Source of the DNA: Rhodocyclales bacterium
GTDB lineage: Bacteria > Pseudomonadota > Gammaproteobacteria > Burkholderiales > Rhodocyclaceae
Length of the DNA: 34,239 nt
NCBI GenBank assembly: GCA_016192435.1
Contig: JACPUD010000102.1
Location: 1 to 34,239 of the forward strand
Reading direction: 5' to 3'
Part shown: positions 7,648-16,722 of the stretch, in pieces
Position numbering within the stretch: position 1 is the stretch's first letter
How the letters are laid out: each line of letters begins with the position of its first letter
The notes under the pieces: model-generated
Told to the model about the DNA's origin: nothing
What the model saw: the letters and a program-made list of their open reading frames with translations, nothing else
Database searches by the model: none
Position numbers and translations under genes: made by a program

Positions 7648-8481
7648 TCAGCCGCCCTTCAGCTCCAGCGCACGGGCATACAGCGCGTTCTTCGGCTGGC
7701 CGGTGATTTCGGCGGCGAGCTTGGCGGCCTGTTTGACCGGCAGCTCGGCCAGCAAGGCCGCCAGCACGCGCTCGGTTTCCGCGTCCATGCCCTCGCGCGG
7801 CGGCGGCGCGGAAACCACCAGGACGAATTCGCCGCGCTGGCGATTGGCATCCGCAGCGAGCCAGGCCGGTGCCTGCGCCAGTGGCATGCTGGCGATCTGC
7901 TCGAACAGCTTGGTCAGTTCGCGGGCGACGACCAGTGTGCGCTGCGGCTCCAGCAACTCGACCAGTTCGGCCACCGTTTCCATGACCCGGTGCGGCGCCT
8001 CGTAGAACACCAGCGCCGCATCAATGGCGGCGAGTTCCTGAATCGCCGTCCTGCGAGCGCCAACTCTTGCCGGCAGGAAGCCGACGAACAGAAAGCGCGA
8101 ATCGGCCAGGCCCGCCGCCGACAGCGCAGCAATCGCCGCGTTCGGCCCCGGCAGCGGAATCACCCGGAAACCCGCGGCGCGCACCGCCGCCACCGCCCGC
8201 GCGCCCGGATCGGAGATGCCGGGCGTGCCGGCGTCGGACACCAGCGCCACGCGCCGGCCTTCGCCCAGCAGGTGCACCAGCTTTGCCGCCGCCTCGTTTT
8301 CGTTGTGCTGATGCAGGGCCAGCGTCGGCAGCTTGATGCCATGGTGATCGAGCAGTTGGCGTGCGTGGCGCGTGTCCTCGCAGGCCACCAGATCGACGCC
8401 GCGCAGGGTTTCCAGCGCGCGCAGGCTGATGTCCCCCAGATTTCCGATCGGCGTGGCGACGACATACAATGCATTTTCCAT
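7648..8481 (-). CDS. rsmI: 16S rRNA (cytidine-1402-2'-O)-methyltransferase RsmI
   Basis: Methylates the ribose of C1402 in the ribosomal decoding centre using SAM. The protein has 277 residues from the chosen ATG, with a TP_methylase domain over about 1-220. Typical motifs are YVVATPIGNLGDISLRA (6-22), VACEDTRHA (32-40), SDAGTPGISDPG (82-93), PLPGPNAAIAAL (109-120) and FVGFLPA (132-138). The start at 8481 gives MENALYVV; another ATG at 8490 would add three residues. The start codon overlaps the yraN start codon on the other strand within CATG. A copy of the dispersed 27-bp motif lies inside the coding region, at about residues 138-146. Confidence 0.95.
   Translation of the reverse strand: MENALYVVATPIGNLGDISLRALETLRGVDLVACEDTRHARQLLDHHGIKLPTLALHQHNENEAAAKLVHLLGEGRRVALVSDAGTPGISDPGARAVAAVRAAGFRVIPLPGPNAAIAALSAAGLADSRFLFVGFLPARVGARRTAIQELAAIDAALVFYEAPHRVMETVAELVELLEPQRTLVVARELTKLFEQIASMPLAQAPAWLAADANRQRGEFVLVVSAPPPREGMDAETERVLAALLAELPVKQAAKLAAEITGQPKNALYARALELKGG
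8044..8070 (+). repeat. Dispersed 27-bp motif, copy 2 (inside rsmI)
   Basis: CGCCGT-CCTGCG-AGCGCCAACTCTTGC; the right block is a full match to the consensus. In rsmI it encodes ARVGARRTA on the opposite strand, in the place where E. coli RsmI has AKSKGRRDA. It therefore adds no residues and looks like substitution in place rather than insertion. Confidence 0.8.
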
Positions 8482-8852
8482 GTCCGGCATTCTAGAGCCT
8501 AGAGCCCCCAGCGGCCCGCAGAGCACACGGCAAGCCCGCGGCGCCGCGGCCGAGCAACTGGCGGCCGATTACCTTGCGCAGCGCGGCCTTGCCGTCATCG
8601 CACGCAACTTCCGCGTCAAGGGCGGCGAGATCGACCTGATCTGCCGCGACGGCCGGACCACGGTGTTTGTCGAGGTGCGGCTGCGCAGCCGCAGCGATTT
8701 CGGCGGTGCCGCCGCCAGCATCACCGCCGCCAAGCAGGCGCGCCTGATCCTCGCCGCGCGGCACTGGCTGCTGCGCCACGGCGAAACGCCCTGCCGCTTC
8801 GACTGCATGCTGCTCGACGGTCTCGAAGCAAAGAACATCGAATGGCTGCGCA

Positions 8853-8872
<20 letters not shown>
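8480..8872 (+). CDS. yraN: YraN family (UPF0102) nuclease-fold protein
   Basis: UPF0102/YraN protein of 130 residues, with a Holliday-junction-resolvase-like fold and no settled role. The family core is clear: GAAAEQLAADYLAQRGL, then VKGGEIDLICRDGRTTVFVEVRLRS, with the nuclease-type E-x-D and E-V residues, then GGAAASITAAKQARLILAARHWL. The ATG at 8480 is the only reasonable start and shares two bases with the rsmI start codon on the other strand. No Shine-Dalgarno is seen; TACAAT at 8465-8470 would give a leader of about three bases. The order yraN-(HIRAN)-gmhA-dolP matches E. coli yraN-diaA-dolP, with rsmI inverted and lpoA absent. Confidence 0.92.
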
Positions 8873-10577
<1,705 letters not shown>

Positions 10578-10589
10578 GCGGCGCTGCGC

Positions 10590-11078
10590 TTGAGCTATTT
10601 GCCGCCGGCCTTCGAGGCCAAGATCGCCGAGCCGGCCGACCTGGCGCAGCGCATCGCGCTGCTGCCGCGTCCGCTGGTGTTTACCAACGGCTGCTTCGAC
10701 ATCCTGCATCGCGGCCATGTCACCTACCTGGCGCAGGCCCGCAGTCTCGGCGCCGCCCTGATCGTCGCCGCCAACTCGGACGCCTCGGTCAGGCGCCTGG
10801 GCAAGGGCGACGACCGCCCGGTCAATCCGCTGGCCGACCGCATGGCGCTGCTGGCTGCGCTGGAGTGCGTATCCCTGGTGACCTGGTTCGACGAGGACAC
10901 GCCGCTGGCCCGCATCCTCGATTGCCGGCCGGACGTACTGGTCAAGGGCGGCGACTGGCCCGTTGAAAAAATCGTCGGCTATCGCGAGGTCAACGACTGG
11001 GGCGGCAGCGTGCATTCGATCCCCTTCATCCACGAACGCTCGACCACGGCGCTGATGCAGAAGATTCGCCGGCTCTGA
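10590..11078 (+). CDS. rfaE2: D-glycero-beta-D-manno-heptose 1-phosphate adenylyltransferase (RfaE2/HldE C-terminal type)
   Basis: Stand-alone adenylyltransferase of 162 residues that activates heptose 1-phosphate to ADP-heptose for LPS core. The nucleotidyltransferase motif is clear: VFTNGCFDILHRGHVTYLAQA with HRGH at 40-43; later VNPLADRMALLAAL, DVLVKGGDW and the C-terminal ERSTTALMQKI. In E. coli this domain is fused to the RfaE1 kinase; here it is separate, as in many betaproteobacteria. The start is a rare TTG at 10590, 13 bases after the dolP stop, with no ATG option in the conserved N-terminus; a second in-frame TTG lies three codons on. With gmhA it supplies two steps of one pathway. 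Confidence 0.92.
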   Translation: MSYLPPAFEAKIAEPADLAQRIALLPRPLVFTNGCFDILHRGHVTYLAQARSLGAALIVAANSDASVRRLGKGDDRPVNPLADRMALLAALECVSLVTWFDEDTPLARILDCRPDVLVKGGDWPVEKIVGYREVNDWGGSVHSIPFIHERSTTALMQKIRRL

Positions 11079-11080
11079 GG

Positions 11081-11173
11081 ACGGACGTAGGGCGGACGTA
11101 GGGCGGACGTAGGGCGAACGTAGGGCGGACTTCAGTCCCCCATCCACCGCTGGCGGACTGAAGTCCGCCCTAC
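11081..11173. repeat. Four 11-bp tandem repeats joined to a 19-bp inverted repeat
   Basis: Units GCGGACGTAGG recur four times at 11081-11124 with one change in the first and last unit. The last unit runs into an inverted repeat with perfect 19-base arms: GTAGGGCGGACTTCAGTCC at 11120-11138 and its complement at 11155-11173, loop 16 nt. It lies between the convergent ends of rfaE2 and the TAXI gene, so it could terminate transcription from both sides, although no T-tract is present. The arms resemble REP-type dispersed palindromes of Proteobacteria. Confidence 0.85.
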
Positions 11174-11194
11174 AAAGCCATCCACCCCGGTCCT

Positions 11195-11221
11195 GCAGAA
11201 GTTGGCGCTGGCGGAACGGCG
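11195..11221 (-). repeat. Dispersed 27-bp motif, copy 3
   Basis: On the minus strand: CGCCGT-TCCGCC-AGCGCCAACTTCTGC; 13 of 15 right-block bases match. It lies just after the TAXI gene stop codon. Confidence 0.7.
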
Positions 11222-11223
11222 AC

Positions 11224-12537
11224 TCAGGCGGTCGTGCGGCGCAGGATGATGGCGCGCACCAGATCGATATGCATGCGCAGGGTGTACAGCATGTCGGAGA
11301 AGGTCAGCGGCGTGCGAATCCGGCTGGCATCGGTTTCGATGCGGTCGAGCATCTCCAGCCACTCGGCGCGGCTGTGCGCGGCGGGATTTTCATTGACCTC
11401 GTTCTCGAGGAACTTCAGTTCGCCGTAACGCCGGTAGATGCGCGAACGCACCCGCCAGCCATAGAGCTGCGGCGCGAACTTGAACAGCGGCAGCAGCACC
11501 GCGAGCAGCGGCACCAGCATCACCATCATGCGGTCGATCAGGGTCGCCGCCCAGAACGGCATGTAGCGCTGCAGGAAGGGCTTGCCCGAGGTGTAATAGC
11601 GCTCTGCCTCCTTCGCCAGCGGAAAATCGCTGTGCCCGGCGCGCGGAAATTCGCCGGGCTTCTGGAACACGCCCGGTTCGCCATGGACTTCGCTCGCCAC
11701 CTGCATCAGCAGGCCGATCAGGGCCGGATGCGTATCCTCGCGCACCAGCAGGGTCGTCATCGGCGACACCAGTTCGATGTCGCGCGGCGGAATTTCCTGC
11801 GTCAGATCGATGGCGCCGCGCGGCAGCACCAGTCGCGCCAGGTGGGGAAAGCGCCGCGCATAGGCCTCGGCATGGGCCAGGCTCATCAGGCGCACGCCCG
11901 GCGTATAGAGCAGCGACCAGACCAGCGAGGACTGCGTCGGCCCGACCACGAACACGGCATCGATTTCGTTTTTCTGCAGGCGCTCGACCAGACCCAGGCC
12001 GCCCTCTTCGATGAGACGCGTATTGGTCGCGTCGATGCCGTTGGCCGCCAGCAATTCCAGCGCGAGATGCCTGGTGCCGCTGCCGGCGCCGCCAACCGCG
12101 ACGCGCTTGCCCTTGAGATCGAGGATCCTGTCGCCGCCGCGCAAGGCTGCCTCGCGGCAGAAAATCCACAATGGCTCGTGATAGAAGTCGCCCAGTGAAA
12201 CCAGGTGGTCCTGTTCGCCCAGGCGCGCCGTGCCGCCTTGAATGAAGGCGGCATCGACCGAGAATGCCGGGTCGCGCAGGCGCTGCAGGTTCTCCGATGA
12301 CCCGGCGGAAGCCTTCGCCACCAGCTCGATGCCATAGCGCGCCAGCACCTCCTTGTAGCGCGCGGCGAACAGCTGGTAGGCGCCGCCCTCGCCTCCGGTG
12401 CTGAGGATGAATTGCGCGGGCGGCGCCGGCTTGATGAACTGCGCCGCCAGCCAGAACGCCCCGATCACCAGCAGCAGGGAGGGCAGCGCGACGAATACCA
12501 GGTCGCGCCAGGAAAGCTGTTTCAGTCGGTCGGGCAT
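11224..12537 (-). CDS. Membrane-anchored TAXI-family TRAP solute receptor (orphan)
   Basis: TAXI-type receptor of 437 residues. It has an N-terminal membrane helix (about 13-36) with no cleavage site, then the receptor domain: FILSTGGEGGAYQLFAARYK, AGSSENLQRL, DLKGKRVAVGGAGSGT and ALELLAANGI. Beyond the usual fold it has a second membrane helix (about 335-360, MMVMLVPLLAVLLPLFKF) and a roughly 75-residue charged cytoplasmic tail. TAXI receptors normally deliver substrate to a fused DctQM permease; none is adjacent, and the TRAP permease at the left edge belongs to another receptor class. It may sense or hand over ligand to a distant permease. A TATAAT lies about 27 bases upstream of the ATG. 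Confidence 0.88.
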   Translation of the reverse strand: MPDRLKQLSWRDLVFVALPSLLLVIGAFWLAAQFIKPAPPAQFILSTGGEGGAYQLFAARYKEVLARYGIELVAKASAGSSENLQRLRDPAFSVDAAFIQGGTARLGEQDHLVSLGDFYHEPLWIFCREAALRGGDRILDLKGKRVAVGGAGSGTRHLALELLAANGIDATNTRLIEEGGLGLVERLQKNEIDAVFVVGPTQSSLVWSLLYTPGVRLMSLAHAEAYARRFPHLARLVLPRGAIDLTQEIPPRDIELVSPMTTLLVREDTHPALIGLLMQVASEVHGEPGVFQKPGEFPRAGHSDFPLAKEAERYYTSGKPFLQRYMPFWAATLIDRMMVMLVPLLAVLLPLFKFAPQLYGWRVRSRIYRRYGELKFLENEVNENPAAHSRAEWLEMLDRIETDASRIRTPLTFSDMLYTLRMHIDLVRAIILRRTTA

Positions 12538-12564
12538 GTTCGCTCAATGTGGCTGGGTCGAACC

Positions 12565-12570
12565 ATTATA
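12565..12570 (-). promoter_or_regulatory. -10 element upstream of the TAXI receptor
   Basis: A perfect TATAAT on the minus strand lies 27 bases before the ATG at 12537. The -35 at the usual distance (GCAGCC) is poor, so this is a tentative promoter. Confidence 0.4.
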
Positions 12571-12742
12571 GACAGCCGGATTGACCTGGCTGCCGCTGCG
12601 CAATGCGGCTCCACTCTCGATCGCCGCGCAGGCTCGCGTATGTACGCTGTCGCACAGAACCGCGATTCCCGGCCATGGACAATCGACGGACGTTCCCGCC
12701 GCGCGCCAGCGGCAGGTATTCCGCTTGACTCGCCAGACCGCC

Positions 12743-14704
12743 ATGACACTGCCTCGTTCGCTCAAATGGATCGCCGGAGCCCTGCTCGCGCCTGTCGTGC
12801 TGGCGGCGGTACTGATCGCCATCTTCGGCTGGAACTGGCTGCGCGGTCCGATCGAACGCATGACGACGGAGCGCACCGGTCGCGCGCTGGCAATCAACGG
12901 CGACCTGACGGTGACATTGGGCTGGCCCTCGCCGCACATTCGCGCCGCGGCGGTGAGCTTCGCCAATCCGTCCTGGGCCAGGGAAAAGCACATGGTCGTG
13001 GCCGATGCGATTGATGTCACCCTGCACCTGCCGCAGTTGCTGGCGCGCAACGTCGTCCTGCCGGAGGTGCGTCTCGAACGCCCCGTGGTGTTTCTCGAAC
13101 AGGCCAGCGACGGCCGCCGCAACTGGCTGCTCGACCTTGAGCAGCAGGACGAAGCAGCGCGGGTCCGCATCGACCGCCTGACCCTCGACCAAGGGCGGCT
13201 CGGTTACGACGATGTCGCGCAGAAGACCAGCATCCGCGCCGAGCTCTCGACTGTCGGCGCCGAACCGGCCGCCGCCGGAGTCAGCTTCAGTGCGCAAGGG
13301 CAATACAAGGGCATGGCGCTCAAGGCCAGCGGCAAGGGCGGCCCGGTGCTGGGCTTGCGCGACGAGGACACGCCCTATCCGCTGCAAACCGAGTTCTCGG
13401 TAGGCCATACCGCCGTCAAGGCCGCCGGCACGATCACCAGCCTGCTGAAGTTTTCCGCGGTGGACATGCGTCTCGCCCTGCGCGGCGACAGCCTGGCGCA
13501 GCTGTTCCCGCTGCTCGGCATCGCCTTTCCCGAGACCCGCGCCTACGCCACCGCAGGACACCTGCTGCATCAGGCGAATAGCTGGCGCTACGAGAAATTC
13601 TCGGGCCGCATCGGCGGCAGCGACATCGCCGGGTCGCTCCAGGTCGACACCGGCGGCGAGCGCCCGGCGATGAAAGCCGACCTGGTGTCCAAGGTCCTCG
13701 ATATCGCCGACCTGGGCCCCCTGATCGGCGCGCGGCCCGGCGCCGTGCAAGCCGCCAAGCAAGCGGCACCCGCGCCCGTGCCGACTGCCGCACCGACGCC
13801 AGTGCTGGCGCGCGTGCTGCCCGACCTGCCGTTCAAGACCGATCGCTGGGACAGCGTCGACGCCGAGGTGACGCTGAAAGCCAAGACCTTCCGCCACGTC
13901 AAGGAATTGCCGCTGGAAGACCTGGTGACCCATCTGAGCCTGCGCGATTCCGTGCTGACGCTCGATCCCCTGGATTTCGGCGTCGCCGGCGGCCAGTTGA
14001 ATGCCGTGATTTCCCTGGACGGACGCAGCGATCCGATCCAGGCCGAGGCCAGGATCAAGGCGCGAAAAGTTCAGCTGGCCAAACTGTTCCCGACGTCGGA
14101 ACTGGGCAAGGCCAGCATCGGCCAACTCACTGGCGACTTCGACCTGAGGGGCAAGGGCAGCTCGGTGCGGCAGATGCTGGCGAGTTCCGCGGGCAAGATC
14201 GATCTGGTCGTCGCCGGCGGCAAGATCAGCAAATTGATGATGGAAAAAGCCGGCCTTCACCTCTGGGAAATACTTGAGCTGAGCTTGACCGGCGATCGAC
14301 TCGTCACCCTGCGTTGCGCGGTGGCCGACTTCGACGTCAAGCAAGGCAACATGCGGGCCAACGCGCTGATCTTCGATACCGAGGTCACCACCATCGTCGG
14401 CACCGGCAGCATCGATCTGGGCGAGGAAAAGCTCGACCTGACGCTCAACCAGAAAACCAAATACACCAGCCCGGTGGCCTTGCGCAGCCCGATCTTCCTG
14501 CGCGGCAGCTTCGCCCGGCCGACGCTGGCCGTCGACCAGGGGCGCGTCGCCGCGCGTGCGCTAGGCGCGATCGGGCTCGGCCTGGTCAATCCCCTGCTGG
14601 CGCTGATCCCCCTGATCGATGCCGGTCCGGGCAAGGACAGCGATTGCGGCGAGTTGGTGCGGGAGGCAAAAGCCTTGCCGCGGGCGCCGAACAAGCGCCC
14701 CTGA
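12743..14704 (+). CDS. AsmA family protein
   Basis: AsmA-like protein of 653 residues, inner-membrane anchored by one N-terminal helix (about 7-30, with LLAPVVLAAVLIAIFGWNW) with the rest in the periplasm. The family is linked to outer-membrane biogenesis and to lipid transfer between membranes. Typical segments are LTVTLGWPSPHIRAAAVSFA after the helix, PEVRLERPVVFLEQ at about 110, and the C-terminal AsmA_2 part with GKGSSVRQMLASSAGKIDLV, ALIFDTEVTTIVGTGSIDL and LRGSFARPTLAVD. A Pro/Ala linker is near 335-355. The ATG before TLPRSLKW was chosen; an upstream ATG 54 codons earlier gives no family-like sequence. It converges on ssb. Confidence 0.92.
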   Translation: MTLPRSLKWIAGALLAPVVLAAVLIAIFGWNWLRGPIERMTTERTGRALAINGDLTVTLGWPSPHIRAAAVSFANPSWAREKHMVVADAIDVTLHLPQLLARNVVLPEVRLERPVVFLEQASDGRRNWLLDLEQQDEAARVRIDRLTLDQGRLGYDDVAQKTSIRAELSTVGAEPAAAGVSFSAQGQYKGMALKASGKGGPVLGLRDEDTPYPLQTEFSVGHTAVKAAGTITSLLKFSAVDMRLALRGDSLAQLFPLLGIAFPETRAYATAGHLLHQANSWRYEKFSGRIGGSDIAGSLQVDTGGERPAMKADLVSKVLDIADLGPLIGARPGAVQAAKQAAPAPVPTAAPTPVLARVLPDLPFKTDRWDSVDAEVTLKAKTFRHVKELPLEDLVTHLSLRDSVLTLDPLDFGVAGGQLNAVISLDGRSDPIQAEARIKARKVQLAKLFPTSELGKASIGQLTGDFDLRGKGSSVRQMLASSAGKIDLVVAGGKISKLMMEKAGLHLWEILELSLTGDRLVTLRCAVADFDVKQGNMRANALIFDTEVTTIVGTGSIDLGEEKLDLTLNQKTKYTSPVALRSPIFLRGSFARPTLAVDQGRVAARALGAIGLGLVNPLLALIPLIDAGPGKDSDCGELVREAKALPRAPNKRP

Positions 14705-14728
14705 ACCCCTGCCGCGCAGCAGCCCGGG

Positions 14729-15199
14729 TCAGAACGGGATGTCGTCCTCGAAATCGTTGAAGCTGCCGCCGGCCGGCTGCGGCGCCGCTGCCGGACGACT
14801 GCCGCCGCCACTGCCGGCCGCCGCTCCGCCGGCGCTGTCGCGCGGCGGCGCATCACTCATGCCCTCGCGCGAGCCGAGCATTTTCATTTCGTTGGCTACA
14901 ATCTCGGTGGTATAGCGCTCCTGGCCTTCCTTGTCCTGCCACTTGCGCGTACGCAAGGCGCCTTCGACATACACCTGGCGGCCCTTTTTCAGGTACTGCC
15001 CGGCGATCTCGGCCAGCTTGCCGAAGAACACCACACGATGCCATTCCGTGGCTTCCTTCTTCTCGCCGGTCGCCTTGTCCTTCCAGGTATCGGTGGTGGC
15101 GATGGTGACATTGGTGATCGAGTCGCCATTCGGCGTGTAGCGCACTTCCGGATCGCGGCCCAGATTGCCTACGATGATGACCTTGTTGACTGACGCCAT
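14729..15199 (-). CDS. ssb: Single-stranded DNA-binding protein
   Basis: SSB of 156 residues, protecting single-stranded DNA in replication, repair and recombination. The N-terminal OB fold (1-110) is standard: [60 protein letters not shown] Gly/Pro/Ala-rich linker follows and the acidic tip DFEDDIPF binds partner proteins. GAGGAGG lies before the ATG. The 12-bp gap after the MFS gene suggests one operon; MFS-ssb beside uvrA is a common betaproteobacterial order. Confidence 0.97.
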   Translation of the reverse strand: MASVNKVIIVGNLGRDPEVRYTPNGDSITNVTIATTDTWKDKATGEKKEATEWHRVVFFGKLAEIAGQYLKKGRQVYVEGALRTRKWQDKEGQERYTTEIVANEMKMLGSREGMSDAPPRDSAGGAAAGSGGGSRPAAAPQPAGGSFNDFEDDIPF

Positions 15200-15211
15200 G
15201 CCTATTCCTCC

Positions 15212-16447
15212 TCAGGTTTTTGCTTCAAGTATGCCATGCGTGGATGCTGCTGTCGCGGCCGTCCGGCGCAATGGTACGGGCGGCATGGTGGCGGCCGCCA
15301 GCAGCCAGAGCGCGACCATTGCGGCGGCGCCGACGAATACGGCGCCCGCGTCGAAATTCTTCACCAGCCAGCCGCCCATGGCGCCGCCGACGAACAGGCC
15401 GAGCGCCTGGGTGGTGTTGTAAACCCCCAGCGCGGCGCCCTTGGCGTTGGGCGGCGCGACGCGCGAAATCAGCGAGGGCAGCATGGCTTCGAGGATATTG
15501 AAGGCGACGAAGAAACTCAGCAGGCCGCCCGCCACCACCATGAAACTCGTGCTGCCCAGCCACATCCCGAGCAGCGTCGCGAGCAGCAGGCCGATCGCCG
15601 TGACGAACACCGCCTGCACCTTGTTGCGCTTCTCGGCGACGATGATCGCCGGCACCATCAGGACGAAGGAGGCCAGCACCGCCGGCAGGTAAATCTTCCA
15701 GTGCGAAGCCAGGGGCAGATCGCCATAGCGGATCAGCAGACCGGGAACCACGACGAACATCGCCATCTGCACCATGTGCAGGGTAAAAATCCCGAAGTTG
15801 AGCCGCAACAACTGCGTATCGAGCAACACATCGCGAAAGGCCGGCTTGGGGCCGGGCGGCAGCGGCGGCGCCGGCGGCACGACATGGGTCACCAGGCCGA
15901 TGGCGGCTACGGCCAGGATCGCGGTCAGCCAGAAAATCCCGCTCATGCCGATCGCGGCATACAGCGCCGGCGCCGCGACCAGTGACAGGGCGAACACCAG
16001 TCCGATCGACGAGCCGATCATGGCCATTACCTTGGTGCGGTGCTGCTCGCGCGTCAGGTCGGCGGCGAGCGCGGTGACGGCGGCCGAAATCGCCCCGGCG
16101 CCCTGCAGCACCCGCCCGAAAATGGTCCACCAGATATCTCCGGCCAGCGCAGCGACCGCCGATCCGATGGCAAACAGCAGCAGACCGAAGACGATCACCC
16201 GCTTGCGCCCGAAGCTGTCGGCCGCCATGCCGAAGGGGATCTGGAACATCGCCTGGGTCAGGCCATAAGCCCCCAGCGCAACGCCGACCAGGGTCAGGTC
16301 GTCGCCGCCGGGAATGGTCTGGGCGTGGATCGCGAACACCGGCAGGATCAGGAACAACCCGAGCATGCGCAGCGCAAAGATCGAAGCGAGGGAAACGCCG
16401 GCGCGCTTTTCGTCGCGGCTCATGGCGTCTGGGGTGGGGGAAAGCAT
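15212..16447 (-). CDS. Major facilitator superfamily transporter (YajR-like)
   Basis: MFS transporter of 411 residues with 12 predicted membrane helices. Family signs are ALGAYGLTQAMFQIPFGMAAD followed by FGRKRVIVFG (loop 2-3 motif A), ADLTREQHRTKVMAMIGSSI, and VAPPNAKGAALGVYNTTQAL. It is like YajR-type transporters next to ssb and uvrA in betaproteobacteria; the substrate is unknown. The start is uncertain: ATG at 16447 (MLSPTPDAM) is chosen, ATG at 16423 is possible, and neither has a clear Shine-Dalgarno. In related genomes the divergent neighbour is uvrA; here a 3.5-kb cassette lies between. Confidence 0.88.
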   Translation of the reverse strand: MLSPTPDAMSRDEKRAGVSLASIFALRMLGLFLILPVFAIHAQTIPGGDDLTLVGVALGAYGLTQAMFQIPFGMAADSFGRKRVIVFGLLLFAIGSAVAALAGDIWWTIFGRVLQGAGAISAAVTALAADLTREQHRTKVMAMIGSSIGLVFALSLVAAPALYAAIGMSGIFWLTAILAVAAIGLVTHVVPPAPPLPPGPKPAFRDVLLDTQLLRLNFGIFTLHMVQMAMFVVVPGLLIRYGDLPLASHWKIYLPAVLASFVLMVPAIIVAEKRNKVQAVFVTAIGLLLATLLGMWLGSTSFMVVAGGLLSFFVAFNILEAMLPSLISRVAPPNAKGAALGVYNTTQALGLFVGGAMGGWLVKNFDAGAVFVGAAAMVALWLLAAATMPPVPLRRTAATAASTHGILEAKT

Positions 16448-16722
16448 GGGGCTCGGTCGGTGTTGCAGAAGATCGTGGATGGTCGGCAATGAACAAATGC
16501 GGCGGCGGGCAGCCATGAGGGGGCGGCAGCGCGAAACCGCGCATTAGATCACGAATAGGCGGGCATCGCCATTCGCCGCACTGCCCGGGCCTGGTCCGTC
16601 GCGTCCAGTTGCTGCAGCGCAATAATAGCCGCTTGCATTCCGTCGGCATTAGGTGTCCAATACCCGGCTTATGCGAATCGCCTAACCGGCAGCACCCTGC
16701 CGATCACCAGGAGACCCTCGCC

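Noticed and set aside
8372..8479. Upstream extension of yraN from an ATG at 8372
   Set aside because: It would run antisense through the conserved rsmI N-terminus, and the extra residues are unlike the YraN family.
12566..14344. A 592-codon open frame antisense to AsmA
   Set aside because: Shadow of the AsmA reading frame; low-complexity composition and no family features.
16448..16722. Promoters for the MFS gene and the protease cassette
   Set aside because: Only weak hexamers were found (for example TTGCAT with no good -10), not enough to list.
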